A DNA stretch of 64,000 bases, from the NCBI GenBank assembly GCA_033439265.1, contig JAVTVX010000004.1:12289701-12353700 (forward strand), written 5' to 3'. The DNA is from Dillenia suffruticosa. Its lineage: Eukaryota > Streptophyta > Magnoliopsida > Dilleniales > Dilleniaceae. The notes under the pieces were generated by a model. That model searched no databases. It saw only the letters and a program-made list of their open reading frames with translations, and was not told the origin of the DNA. Shown in pieces: positions 47,601-60,581 of the stretch. The first letter of the stretch is position 1. The number at the start of each line of letters is the position of its first letter. The position numbers were made by a program, and so were the translations under genes.

Positions 47601-50600
47601 TTCATGGAAGATGAGGATAAAGACCTTTTTCTTCTTGATCTACCTATGTCCAAGTCGTCCTCTTCCGTTCCGGTCCAAGTCCAACCAATTCGAATCTACT
47701 CCTATCCAAAAGCACCTAATTAACAAAATTATGTTGTCCCTATTATTCTCGTTTCAATAGAAAATGATCCTCCTTCACTCGTAGCACAAAAAATAAACCA
47801 TGCTTGTTCGTCTCAGGTTTATTCAAGAAAGAAAGGGTCATTCTCTCAACCAATACAAGTACAATCATCTGACCCAATCCCGGTGACTATTGAGGTAAGC
47901 AATCTGCCCACTTCTCCCAATCCTAATGTGTCAAATACTCAAAAAGAAAATGACCTTGACATCCTTCTAGCCTTGAGGAAAGGAACCAGGATCTGTACCC
48001 AACACCCTTTGTACCTTTTCATATCTTACAAAAACCTATCTCATAGCCATAGGGCCTTTTCACAAGCCTTAATAGCATTGTCATTCCCAAAACATTATTC
48101 GAGGCACTCGGGGATAAGAATTGGAGAAATCCATGAAGGTGGAAATGGAGGCTCTAGAAAAGAAACGAAACTTTGGATTTGGTGAAGTTGCCAAGAGAGA
48201 AAAAAAAAGTTTGGCGTAGATGGGATTTTATAGTGAAATATAAATCCAATGGTCATTAAAAAGGTATAAGGCAAGACTAATTGTCAAAAGTTATACTCAG
48301 ACTTATGACATAGACTATCTTAAGACATTTGCTCCAATTACAAAAATGAATATAGTGAGAATTGTTGTCATTGGCAGCCAACTTTGGATAGAAATTGCAA
48401 CAATTTGATGTCAAGAATACATTCTTACATGGTAATCTTGAAGAAGAGATTTATATGGAACTTCTCCCTAGGTTCGGCTCTACAAATGAAGAACAAATGG
48501 TATGTGGATTGAAGAAGGCTTTGTACAAACTCAAACAATCTCCAAGAACTTGGCTTAGGAGGTTTGTCAAAGTAATGTTGAACCTCAAATTGAGATAGAG
48601 CCAAGGTGATCATATCTTGTTTGTGAGACTTTCAGCCTAAGGGAAAGTAACAATATTGTTGGTTTATGTGGATGACAAAGTAGTGACCGAAATTGATATG
48701 GAAGGAATTGAAAAGTTAAAAAGATGCCTAGTGCAAGAATTCGAGATCAAAGAGCTTGAAAAACTGAAATATTTCTTGTTATAGAAGTAACCCACTCTCA
48801 TCAAGTGATCTTCATATCTCAACAAAAGTACGTGACTAATCTTTTGAAGGATACTGGTAAATTGAGATATAAACCAGTTAACAAGCCCATAGAGCCCAAT
48901 CATAAATTGGGTGATGTCCCGTGACAAAGGTAATTCTGATAGATTTGTTGGGAAATTGATTTATTTATCACACATTAAACTAGACATAGCATATGTTGTT
49001 AGTATGATGAGTCAATTTATGCATGATCCCAAAGAAACTCATCTCAAGGCTGTGAATAAAATCCTATAGTACCAAAAGGGTTCACCTAACAAGGGAATTT
49101 TGTTAAGACAAAGAGAAGAATCGAGTCTTAAAACCTATATTGATGCACATTATGTAGGGTTAGTGGATGATAGAAGAACAACCTCAGGATATTGTACATT
49201 CTTGGGTAGAAACCTTGTTACATGGAGAACTAAGAAACAAAATGTGGCTGCAAGATCGAGTGCAGAAACGGAATTCAAGTCAATGGCACTTGGAATCTAA
49301 GAACTCATATGGCTAAAGATAATTTTGGAAGATCTGAAAATTAAGTGGGAAGTCCCAATGACGTTGTATTCTGATAATAAGTCGGCCATCAACATTGTAC
49401 ATACAACATGATCGCACGAAACATGCAGATGTTGATAGACATTTTATAAAAGAGAAACTTGGCAATGGCCTGATCTATGTTCCATTTGTCTCCACAAAAA
49501 TCAGCCCGCGGATATAATCACAAAGGAACCATCTAATTCAATTTTTCATAATTTAGTTAACAAACTTGAAATGGACAACATCCATTCATAAACTTGAGGG
49601 GGAGCATAAGAAAACACAAATACGTGTTTTATCATAGGAAATCCCCCCTGATTTTAGATAATTATTCCTTTTGACCCATAACCTAAAATTAGGGAATTGC
49701 CTAAAATTAGGAGATTTGCCTAAAATTAGGGGATTTCCTGTTTTTATTTTTTTCCTTGTCTAACTATTGCACCTGTAAATATATACGTGTAAAACAACCC
49801 AAATTGTAAAATAGAAAAAAGGCATTCTTTTCATTATTTACATATACAAGCCAATTTTGCAACTTGCATAAAGCTTATCACCGTTAGATGAAAAAAACCA
49901 TTTGTCTACAATGCAAAATTTGTTGAGTTGTTTTTACTATTCTATCACCATAACATTTTTAGCTTTTGCTAAAAAAATGAGGGTATAGCAGATTTTAAAC
50001 ATGGTTTATAATTTTTTATGCAAATTTAGCACATAAACATAGACATATTATTGAATTTGAAACTTAACAAAGATATTCAACATAATGAATGCCCAGAGCA
50101 ATTAAAAAGAAAGTTAAATGATGCTAAGCCAAAAAAAAGGAAAGAAAACCATACATAATTATCAATGTTCCTACAAGTATATGAAAACTCAGAACTATAT
50201 TGCTTGTGTCCTGGTCTAGTCACTATTTTGTGAAAGAAGGTTAAGAATAGCATAAAACAAATTATGTGCCGTTAAACTCTTCAAGTGGTTTTTTAATACA
50301 ACACAAATAATGTACAATCTCATTAAATGACAAAAATGTTTTGACTACGATACAAACCTCTACCTAAATTGTTTTCACCATTCTACCATGATTAGAGACT
50401 TCAAACATGCTATGTAATTTTTATATGCAAATTTAGATTGTACATATAGACTTATTATTGATTCGAATTTAACAAAGAATAAATAAAAAAACTTTTAATT
50501 ATCAATTTAAAAACAAAAAATTAAAAAAAATTAAAAAAATTAAAAACCATTTTTCAAAATAATGAATAAGAAAAGCAATTAAAAACAAAGTTAACAATTC

Positions 50601-53600
50601 CAAGCCCCACCACCCTACCTACTCAAAAAATAAATAAATAAATAAACAAATCATGCATAATTTTCAACATTTGTCATGTAAAAACTCAAAACTATATTAG
50701 TTGTGTCCTGCCCTCATTTAAGAATATTTGAAGTCCGTAATTGGTGAAAGAAAGATTAAGCACAGCTTGAAAGCAATTATGTGTCACTAAGCTTTTCCTT
50801 TTACATGAATATAAATAAAATAAGTTTTCTAAATGACACTTTTCTTTGAATTTAGCCTGTCGTAAAAAGGAAACAAATTTCAGACACTAATCAGATTTAG
50901 CTAGAAGCTCCAATCTGAAGAAAAAATTGGGACACGATGACATGGTCAAGATTTTTAACCTCAATTTTAAAACTTCTCATTTTTCCTAGGGAAAGATAAA
51001 GTCCTAACTTTCATGTCAAACTTTTCAAAATAGTATAAAGTTATATATCTTCACTGAATCATGGAAATTGTTGCCTGATCAATGAACCTATGATTTAAAG
51101 CTCAATGTTTATTTTTTAAGCATGTTGAATGACAAAACCTAGAAGACTTTTAAGAAGGCATGGCCCCCTCTCCCCCACTGTCACATACCTCAATTTAGTT
51201 GCAACAAATAACTTGTTATTAATAGTAAAATAAAATTGTTATATGAAACATGAGAATTTGGTACAAAATCGGACACTTAAAATATTTAAAACCCAAGTTT
51301 GACCAGCTTACTAGAAGATAAGTATTCCAAAAATGAGATATCTGAAATATCTAGAAAATAAGGAGGAAAAGTCTCGGTAATTGTTCCTCATATATCAAAT
51401 TGGCGAAAACCTATTTTTTAAAAATTTTTCTAAGTCATTAGCCCTCCAAATGAAATCCAACAAAGTTAGTCATTTCGAGTTTTGCTCTTGGAAGGGAGAG
51501 TTCACTTTTTATAATTAAAGAATTAGGTCCTGAAACTATTTTTATTGAATCCAAATGGGGGTATTTCTTCATTTACGTATAATTCATAAGTAAATGAACT
51601 ACAATAATATAAATACATTTACTTAAATGATATTACATAGAAATAAGAACCACCAGAGCTGCTGAATGAATTGAATCTGCTAACATCACATGACCACCAA
51701 CCAAAGAAACTCACAGATGAGCATGCACCGACCACCACCAACTTACCAATGCCTTGTCACCATACACATGTCAATTGCATGTTTTTCTCATGCCACCACA
51801 TGACACATGGAAGGACACATGGCTGACATCTAGAACAAGAACTTTGCATGATCGACAAGTGTCCTAACACTTGACAAAGATCCATTACCGAACAAAGTCT
51901 ATAAATACCCCTCCTCCCATTTTCCAAACCAATTCGGCCACAAGAGAGAAAGAAAGAGAAAGCGAGAAAGAAGAAGAAAGAAAGAAAAGAAGAGAAAGGA
52001 AAAAAAAAAGGAAAGAGGATCCTAGGCAACTCTTTCAGGTGTCATTTGTATTTATATAATTTTATGCATAACTACCGTGATTTTTTATTGCAACTGTGAT
52101 TGTCTACTGGAACCATAATTTTGTACTGCAATCATGATTTACAACTATTACAATGATTTCCTACTACTATATCAATGTATGTGTTTGTATTTGTTATATA
52201 AGCCGGTATATGCAGAGATAGCTCGAGCAAGCAAAGGCTTTGTCGAACGTCAAAATGCATATCGGTAGCACCCCATTATTGTGGATAGGAGATTTGTTCA
52301 CGTAATATTGGGGAGACTGTTAGGCCTTTCCGGAATTGAACTTTCTGGGAGGGATAAGTAGACTGTTCTTATGGAGAAATAAGATAAAAATGAACTATTG
52401 CTTATACAGTATTGTGTTACCATTATTATTGAAATACGCATATTGTTGCTGCATTAAATGTTTTCTCAAAAAATTTCACAATAAGGCCGTTATTGTATAA
52501 GTTTATAATGAATTTATTTTATACATGCACACACGGACCTCACTAGGCTATCAAGCTCACACAAAAAAAAAATTATTTTAGACTCTGCAGGAGCAAAGAT
52601 CAAGGAGAATTAGATGAATAGATAAAGATAGCATTGTGATGGTCAACCTCTCTAATATAGGAGTTTCGTTGTTTTAGCATGTATAGAAAGCTTTTGTAAT
52701 GTACAGTGATTTGAATAAATAAAAGATCAACTATTTTAGTAAGTGACTAAACCCTGGTGAGAACCAGGCAGTCCGTCACCGATGAAGCCCCAGTGAGGGG
52801 GTGGATTTGGGGCGTGACACCTCCCCCCGGGCCGAGAAAATAAGTTTGAAAATTGTACAATACCCACTATAACTTGATGATGTTCCACTAAAACCCTATT
52901 AAAATAATGCATTCCTCAAAATCTTAAACTCTTGTATATATCCAATTAAAGAAATTTGCTAATTACTTTAACCCGTTAGGATTAGTTTTCTGGGTCCACC
53001 GGTAAGCATGTTTCATACATGTGAACGAAGATAGATAATTTATACCATTTATACACAAAACAATATATTGGAAAGTTGAGTGTGTTCCAAAAGATACTTT
53101 TAGAATTTTAATTTTAATTGAGATATTTAAAGCAGGCTTATGATATTAGCGGGATCAATGGCTCCACAAACCCTGTTAGATGTGCCATTATATCTATACA
53201 TCTACATAAAATATCAAAAGGATATTACATGGGGTCTTTGTGTACTAAGTCTCCTATTTATACTGCACAATATGTACTTCACAATGACTTCTCAATGCCA
53301 GTACATGCAATGTGCTATTGAATGGGCCCAATCCCACCCCTTCCTCTCTCTCATGCTTATAAAGATAAAAGCAATTTTTTTTGGGGTAGTATTAAATTGT
53401 CGTCTCAGAATCGGACAATCCGTCACCGATGAAGTCCCAGCGAAGGGGTGGATTTAGGGCGTGACACCTCCCCCCGGGAGAAAATTAAGTTTGAAAATTG
53501 TACAATACCCACTATAACTTGATGATGTTCCACTAAAACTCTATTGAAATAATGCATTCCTCAAAATCTTAAACTCGTGTATATCCAATTAAAGAAATTT

Positions 53601-56600
53601 GCTAATTACTTTAACCCGTTAGGATTAGTTTTCCAGGTCCACCGGTAAGCATGTTTCATACATGTGAATGAAGACAGATAATTTATACCATTTGTACACA
53701 AAACGATATATTGGAAAGTTGAGTGTGTTCCAAAAGATACTTTCAGAATTTTAATTTTAATTGAGATATTTAAAGCAAGCTTATGATATTAGCGGGATCA
53801 ATGGCTCCACAAACCCTGTTAGATGTGCCATTATATCTACACATCTACATAAAATATCAAAAGGATATTACATGGGGTCTTTGTGTACTAAGTCTCCTAT
53901 TTATACTGCACAATATGTACTTCACAATGACTTCTCAATGCCAGTACATGCAATGTGCTCTTGAATGGGCCCAATCCCACCCCCTCCCTCTCTCTCATGC
54001 TTACAAAGATAAAAGCAATTTTTTTTTGGGGTAGTATTAAATTGTCGTCTCAAAACCGGACAATCCGTCACCGATGAAGCCCCAGCGAAGGGGTGGATTT
54101 AGGGCGTGACACCTCCCCTCGGAAGAAAATTAAGTTTGAAAATTGTACAATACCCGCTATAACTTGATGATGTTCCACTATAAAACTCTATTGAAATAAT
54201 GCATTCCTCAAAATCTTAAACTCTTGTGTATATCCAATCAAAGAAATTTGCTAATTACTTTAACCCGTTAGGATTAGTTTTCCAGGTCCACCGGTAAGCA
54301 TGTTTCATACATGTGAATGAAGATAGATAATTTATACCATTTGTACACAAAACAATATATTGGAAAGTTGAGTGTGTTCCAAAAGATACTTTCAGAATTT
54401 TAATTTTAATTGAGATATTTAAAGCAGGCTTATGATATTAGCGGGATCAATGGCTCCACAAACCCTGTTAGATGTGCCATTATATCTACACATCTACATA
54501 AAATATCAAAAGCATATTACATGGGGTCTTTGTGTACTGAATCTCCTATTTATTTTGCACAAGATGTACTTCACAATGACTTCTCAATGCTAGTACATGC
54601 AATGTGCTCTTGAATGGGTCCGATCCCACCCCTCCCTCTCTCTCATGCTTATAAAGATAAAAGCAAATTTTTTTTTTGGGGTAGTATTAAATTGTCGTCT
54701 TTGATCATAACATGTTCTTATTTAGTTTTTATTACAAAATATATGTCTAATAGTAATGGCAAATGAGAACAAAAAGAATTAAAAGAGCATAATCTTCCAT
54801 AATTTAGGATTGCATATTGTCGTATAAATTTCTGTTCTTCAAGAATATTTTTGACAAGATTATAAGTATTTAAATTATTTCTATTTAAATTTAAAATTAA
54901 AAAGTCATATTTGTCCCCCCCCCACAGCAATGCACGGGCTTTACCCCATTAGGAATCAATTTTTGCATCTCCCTTTATCATGGGAAAATATTACTTTAGT
55001 GCTACTCTTCAGGCTCATGCTTAGGAGGCCTTAGTCTAGAGGACTTGAAAAGAGACGAAAAGAAATTCCCTAAAGCTTTTGTATGTTCCCCATTAGGGGT
55101 AGTCTTAGAGGATTTCTTATCCTCTTTGCTCTCCTTTTCGGTATTCCTCTTTGCTCTCCTTTTCAGTATTGTTCTGTATTTTTTCTTATTTTGATAGAAA
55201 ATAGTATTGTTCTGTATTTGATACAATATACTCATTTTTGGTCATCTATCACACTCACACACACACACACATCACCTTGATCATCTAACTCAGGTAGGAC
55301 TATCTTGCCTAGCTGAAAATGAGATGAAGCTTATGAAACTAATACTGGACGTCAACTGATCCCTTGGCCTTACTCAAAAAGAAATAATTAGAAAATGAGA
55401 AAAAGAACCAGGATAATTCAAGGCAACTGGTGGGGAAAGAAGGCCAAAACAATGTTCATGTTGACTAGACATTGGTTCATTTGGATGAGAGGACTTTGTG
55501 GAACATCTTCCAATTTAAATCTGTGCGTCCTCAAGCAAAGTAGTTTAGTAATTCATATTAATCATTAAAACCTATGGTTGGAGATGTGAAACATTGATGC
55601 TCTTGGAGCAGACATGCTCATTAATAAAAACACATATCACAGAATAAAAGTCAAAGGCCATTAAAACAGATTTTACCTGTATAGCATCAACAAGATATCC
55701 AGACAATACAGACACCCATGCAGTCAAAATGAAAAGCCAACTGATTGCTTCCCAGCGAGTAATTTCAGGGATATCATCCTCATCAGAATCCTTATCATTG
55801 TTTTCCCCTACCTGGACCAATTGAAAAGCATCAATAGAAATAAAAGAGACAATATGGCTTGTTTGCTTTTCAATATAGGGATCCATTTAAGTTGAGATTT
55901 CACATAAGATTCACTACAGCAGCATAGAGGGAGCCATTTAAGATGAATTAGAAAACATAAAACCAGAAAAATAACATAAAAACAAATAAAATGTGTTGGC
56001 AATAGTAGAGTAGTTAATAGTGCCAGAAATAACAATAAATAAGCCTTTCAGGAATATGAAAGTCACCGTAGTAAACAGTTAGGAGTTAATTATTTTCTCC
56101 TATTTATAATAAAACCCTATTAATTATATATTGTTATTTCTGACACTGTATTAACTACCCTATTAACTCTATTACTTTCAACAAAATGTAGAAACCCCTC
56201 ACTACAAAATATATATGAAAACCGATCAGATAGTTCAAGGTTTTTTCATTTATTTAATTATTGATTTTTGTGGGTTTCAGGTGTTAACATGGTGTTATTG
56301 CAAGTACATAGGGATGTAGTAGCTACAAATTTGCTCTCTGATTGCAATCATTTGTGTAGAAGTGGTAGATTATATGTAAATCACTCGTAGAATTTGGGTT
56401 ACACAGTAACTGTCTACTAACATGACACCCATAACATTTCTACAAGAAAGACAGCTTAGTCATTCTTACAAGACAAACATTGTTAAAAACAACTAGGGTG
56501 GGCTTGCATCCTAGAAAAAAGAGCTCCAATTTGAGAAACAAATTTACAGGAAAATCTAAGTCAATACTTTAAAACTTATCATGTTACAATTAAGCAGAAG

Positions 56601-59600
56601 GGACATTGTTTGGTCCAAATAGAGAAGTCTTGAGCAGCTGCTATCATATATTTGAGAACTGAGATAAAAGGCAACCATCCAACATTACCCTTTCAAGACA
56701 TCTCCTGTGCAGGACCAAACCTTGGATTGCTCATCCAAACACAAAACTCAATACTATTAAGACCCTTATTAAAGCAACATCTGTTGCGAATCCTGACACA
56801 GATTGATCATGGATTGGTAAGACAGAAAATTGCTTATTAGCAACCATATTTACAATTATTAGCCTGCCAGAAGGCCATCAAGGCCTTCACAACTTGTTAT
56901 CTTTACTGTTTTCACTCCTCATATATATATGTACATATAAATATACATATACATACCTATATATATAATAGTTTCAAACTCCATGTTTAAATAAATAAAT
57001 ATAAAGATATATAAAAATGTGTGTGAGGCACATATGGGTAATAAAATATATGAGTGATATAGGAAATTCAGTTTTTAATTAGGGTAATACTAACAAAAAA
57101 TTATTCTGCCACATACACACTTTCATATATACTATAGATATATACATACTTTTATATATAGTATGGATATATAGGACTACCCTCAGCGTATATTGTGGTT
57201 AAGGGTTTCAAAATTTGTCTTCTCCTTAGTTGAACGACTTGTCTCTAGGATAGTGGATTTTGCTCCACCATGCTTGGGAATGTGGGCTAGAAAGACAAGC
57301 CATGTATATTCTATATTCTCCTCTTCGTTGTTCTCTTGATTTGTTGTTTTCATTTTGTGATATTATTTTTACGGTGAGTCTTTGGGAAGTATTGGAGAGG
57401 ATGGATCTATAAATGTAACCCATTCCCATCGTTTTTGGACTTACTTTCTCAAGAAGACCCACACAAACATATCAAGGGTTGCCCTTCCTTTTTCATCTCA
57501 GGAATGGATGTATGAGGTAAGATGATACCTGGAGCAGTGGACTCGGATTAAGTGGGTGGTCTTAAAGTGGGAGGAAGAGAGAATTCAGCTGAAGGCACCT
57601 GTAAGAGGAACGGTAGTAAAGGCACTTATAGCATGGCACTGTAAAGGGTAAGGAGCTACCATGTTCCATAAAGACCACACCACAGCAAATGCAGCATAGC
57701 TCCCCAAACAAGCAGCCTCATTTTGTTTTTCTGAATCCTTTGAACTTAGAATCAAGAAAATGAGCAGCAGTCCCATAGGCAACTCACACCTCTCCCAATA
57801 TGCCAAAAAGTTTATTCCACTACTCCCAAGCCACTGGATTGCGAAGAAAGAGGAGGCCATGAGACTCCTAATGCTAGTGCATGTGACCTACTCAGCCTTG
57901 GAAGTCCCTCCTAGTTTGTAGAAGATCAGTATTGTTGACCTTACGATTAATCACTGACTTGGCATTCACATGGCCAACTTCGTTTGCCTAAGTGAAACTC
58001 TAATTTCTAACATCTACTATCAATACTTAAACAGGAATATAATCATCAAGTTACACTCTTTACATTGTCTTTTCCTTATAATAAAGACAGCAAAACTAGC
58101 AAAAGAGGAAAAGAGTAATGCAACTAAACATGGGTCATGCATGTTACCTCTAGGAAAAAACCAGTTGAAAGGTCTATAAACATCTAATGTAATTGACTAA
58201 CTTAGAAAAAACAATAAAAAAGCTAAATCTAGATAATTAGAGAAAAGTGAGAAACAATCTACTCAATTCATCTAAGGACAAATAAAAGATACAAAAATAC
58301 CCCCTAAAAAAAATCATCAAAAGGAAGTTACCTTTTCAATCGGCTTATATAGATTTGGCTGGCTCTTAAGCTGGAAAAAAAGGTAGCTTGCATATGCAAC
58401 CAGCATTATACAACTGCTAAATCTTGATAGAGATAACTCTGACCTTCCAAAATGCACCTCTGAGTGGGTGAAGTGAAGCACTGCAGGGAGCATTGTACCC
58501 ATAACAGCCATCAACAACAATCCTGAGTTCACCAGGGCCGCTGCCTGTTCCAAAGTTTATCATGTAAATTAAGTTCACCTGCTGCAGATCTGGAAAAATA
58601 AAAAACGGTTGAATAAATTACAACTTTAGGATATTACCCACCTTGTCAAACTCCTGAACTTTCTTGTAATGAGCAATCCCACCAGTAAAAAAGGCACATC
58701 CAAGAACCAATAGCATATTTGACAAGATAGAACCCAACAATGATTGCTGAACAACTCTTATCATCCCATTTTTCAAAGCATAAATAGAGATTATCATTTC
58801 TGTTGCATTGCCAAATGTAGCATTTAAAAGACCCCCAACTGCAAAATTCAAGTAGAAAAGACAAATTATAGGGAAAAAAAAGATTGATGACTAAAATAAA
58901 GCACTATGAGATAGATCGATAATCAAAAACCAGAACTCATATTTTTGAACAGCCTTCCAAAGCAAATAACAGGGACTTTTTCAATTACTCAGCCTCCACT
59001 AAAGCACCTCCATCAAGAAACAAAAAGATGGCCATATCGAGCTCTCTATGCATGGAGATATATATATGTATATATGAAAATGATTTTTGAAGACGATCAT
59101 ACTCGGATACCGCAACATGTATAGAGACGTTATAAGGTTCTATTAGGAGTATAAGCATGAATGAATTACATATAGGAATATAGGAATGTCCCTCTGAGTG
59201 CTCGAATCCTACTTTTTATAGATTTTCCGTACGGGCAGATATATGTTGTGTAATGTCGTGTCGTGTCATGCAATGTTAAAATCAACCCATGTCCACATGT
59301 TTGATTCATAGACACAAAATAAGGGAAATGAGGGCTATGTAATATAGTCATCAATCCTGAATCATCATGAGATAGCTCCCTCCCCCCCCCCCCGGGGGAC
59401 CAAAATGGAGAAATAAAAGCGGAGGTTTACCAGTAGGTCCAGTGAACAGTGCAAGTTGCCTACGCAAAGATAGCAGGCAAAATTATATATTAGTACGATT
59501 ATACAGACGGACACAAATTGCATTTAAATTTGACAAGCCAAATGCTTACTCTGTCGCATAACCAAGTCGCTCCGCTAAAGGAGTGATGCCCAGTAAGCTA

Positions 59601-60581
59601 AAGAAGAAGACCCATCCCTACATGCAAAATGCAAGCATTCCAAAAGCAGAAATGTGAAGAAGGAAATTAAAGATCATCAGGTTTGAAAGCATAAGAAACA
59701 TCATACTGCATTGTGGCAAAATATTGATAGACCAGCAAAAGCGAGTGTTAAGGACTAGGATCTAAAGCAATTTCCTCTGATATGTTGGCCTAAGAATCAG
59801 ACATATTGAACAAATAATGAAAAACTTAGCATCAGTTAGGAGGTATGACTTGTCTACTAAAAGTTGGGGATCAGACATTTTGTTGCCTTGTACTCCTTGT
59901 TCAACCATTTGTGGAAAACTCAATGGTTTTTCAAACCACATTTGTCACGGTGATCATTTAAAGTGAAGAAAGGTTATCAAGAAACTTGTGAGCAAGAGTT
60001 ACAAAGTTTCTTTTTCCAAACTGAAGATGTGTATTGGTTTGAGATGAGATTGAAGGTGTCAGATGAATGTCCAAATCTAGTCGCTTATCATTCCAATTTG
60101 AGTGTCAGAAAATGTCAGACAGGTTGTGATCTGAAGGATAATGCTTAAATGTTGAAAACATAAATTGTCTAAAGTCAGTGGACAAATCTATCTTAACATC
60201 CAAAAGAAGATGCAAAATCATCCATGTAATTGAGTCCATTATTACTGTTTCTTCCAACTTTTTTTCCCCCTTCACCAAAGAATAACAATGAAAGAAAACA
60301 GCAAGACCTCTTACATGTTTTCCAGTAAAATAATGTAGCAATATTGCCAGTGGACCAAAAGGAAGCAACGCATTAATCTTTGCTTTTATTAAGACAATGT
60401 ATAGACTCCTGATTGGTCTGATATGTATTTGCTTGTAGCTCCATGAGCGAGAAAATCCCACGTGTGATGCCAGTTGAGAAGACTCAAAATCAAATGCATG
60501 AACCTTCCTAGTTGCTTGTGATGGGCTAAAAGGGATCTCCTCCTCAGATTCAAGATCTGCCTTCTCCTCTGCGGGTCCCAT
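35680..60581 (-). CDS. CAX: Vacuolar cation/proton exchanger, CAX2/CAX5 type
   Basis: Moves Ca2+ or Mn2+ into the vacuole in exchange for protons. Exons on the minus strand: 60581-60315, 59617-59550, 59459-59431, 58838-58642, 58544-58332, 55811-55677, 39505-39389, 39314-39261, 39019-38903 and 35773-35680. All have GT-AG borders and matching phases, giving about 430 residues plus a short tail, as expected for plant CAX proteins (about 440). A cytosolic N-terminus (1-70) precedes LLPFGPLAI. The two ion-selective repeats carry GNATE (131-135) and GNAAEH (325-330). The acidic loop [11 protein letters not shown] (about 260-270) separates the halves. CAF (169-171) follows helix 3, a motif linked to Mn2+ transport in Arabidopsis CAX2. 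Start: ATG directly after the acceptor CTGCAG. No lesions seen. Intron 7 is 16.2 kb. Confidence 0.93.
35895..36076. repeat. 82-bp tandem repeat in CAX intron 10
   Basis: Copies start at 35895, 35977 and 36059 (the last partial), each beginning TCAACTSATGGGTCC-like and containing CCAGGTGAGACTT. Exact 82-bp spacing with a few mismatches. Confidence 0.85.
36700..36800. repeat. Fragment with GCCTAGGCGCCCTAGGC motif in CAX intron 10
   Basis: GC-rich stretch with near-palindromic CCTAGGCGCCCTAGG and repeated CAGGCGC words. Similar sequence is common in degenerate plant repeats. No element ends seen. Confidence 0.4.
39555..40054 (+). repeat. Gypsy element 5' LTR
   Basis: 500 bp, TATA box CTATAAATAG at 39862-39871. 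A duplicated AGGAGAAGAGTCATATTTGA motif occurs near 39785 and 39818. Confidence 0.92.
40057..40068 (+). promoter_or_regulatory. Primer binding site of the gypsy element
   Basis: TGGTATCAGAGC two bases after the LTR, the initiator tRNA-Met complement. Confidence 0.88.
40112..44518 (+). pseudogene. Gypsy gag-pol polyprotein, broken
   Basis: Gag starts [16 protein letters not shown] with a short coiled coil, then the capsid-like region ([25 protein letters not shown]) and the knuckle [15 protein letters not shown] near 41010. Protease-like [13 protein letters not shown] follows near 41300. RT has [28 protein letters not shown] and [11 protein letters not shown] (42190-42410). RNase H has [16 protein letters not shown]. 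Integrase has the zinc-binding HSGGVAGH...CRLCQ part and a D,D,E-type core ([37 protein letters not shown]). Frameshifts occur near 41520, 42000 and 42480, and a Trp-to-stop at 42080-42082. No chromodomain was recognised. The clade is uncertain. Confidence 0.92.
44675..45172 (+). repeat. Gypsy element 3' LTR
   Basis: 498 bp after the purine-rich AAGCTGGGGAGAGA, ending TGCGTCA. The first dinucleotide is mutated to TA. Confidence 0.9.
45380..45570 (+). pseudogene. LINE 3' fragment with reverse-transcriptase zinc-binding motif
   Basis: With stops ignored, one frame reads [10 protein letters not shown], then [14 protein letters not shown] and a hydrophobic tail. This matches the pattern of the zf-RVT domain near the end of plant L1-type LINE polyproteins (xxxHLFLxCxxxxxxW). 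Stops are frequent, so it is an old, 5'-truncated scrap. Confidence 0.55.
45716..49833 (+). mobile_element. Old degenerate Ty1/copia element in CAX intron 7
   Basis: A probable 5' LTR (45716-45991, TGTGGGAAAACAC...TTTTCA) is followed by TGGTATCAGAG at 45995. A probable 3' LTR (about 49605-49833) shares AAAACAC, TTTTAG, CCTTGT and the end GGCATTCTTTTCA. No target duplication is clear. The internal region keeps copia RT and RNase H traces ([20 protein letters not shown] near 48400, [16 protein letters not shown] near 48660, [19 protein letters not shown] near 49165) among many stops and frameshifts. Confidence 0.85.
49834..52756. other. CAX intron 7 sequence, no gene; TATA and GA-rich stretch near 51.9 kb
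   Basis: Mostly AT-rich. At about 51899 a plus-strand CTATAAATACCCCTCC box is followed by AGAGAAAGAAAG-type purine repeats (51945-52020). This resembles the promoter and leader of an LTR or an old gene. No coding sequence follows. Confidence 0.4.
52757..54701 (-). repeat. Tandem array of three units of about 646 bp, LTR-like
   Basis: The word CGTCACCGATGAAG recurs at 52774, 53421 and 54066 (spacing 647 and 645). Units are 52820-53466, 53467-54111 and 54112-54701 (partial), preceded by a 63-bp end fragment. On the minus strand each unit joint reads CGGGGGGAGG then TGTCACGCCC, like a polypurine tract followed by an LTR start. Units 1 and 2 hold GTATAAATAG (forward 53254-53263 and 53897-53906), a TATA box on the minus strand that is mutated in unit 3. 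Confidence 0.8.
55812..58331 (-). other. CAX intron 6, 2.5 kb, no element recognised
   Basis: Contains TATA/ATAC-type simple repeats near 56920-56970 and 57120-57170. Short open frames have no domains. Confidence 0.6.

Larger units (their letters stand above)
39506..55676 (-). other. CAX intron 7, 16,171 bp, filled with retroelements
   Basis: Lies between the exon ending GATGCTATACAG and the exon starting GGAGCATCTGAC, both phase 0. It holds a gypsy element, a LINE scrap, an old copia element and a tandem array. Donor GTAAAATC and acceptor TATTTCAG look normal, so splicing across the whole length is expected. Confidence 0.9.

Noticed and set aside
55572..55886. 104-codon minus-strand open frame as a small membrane protein
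   Set aside because: The central 45 residues are CAX exon 7; the rest is intron.
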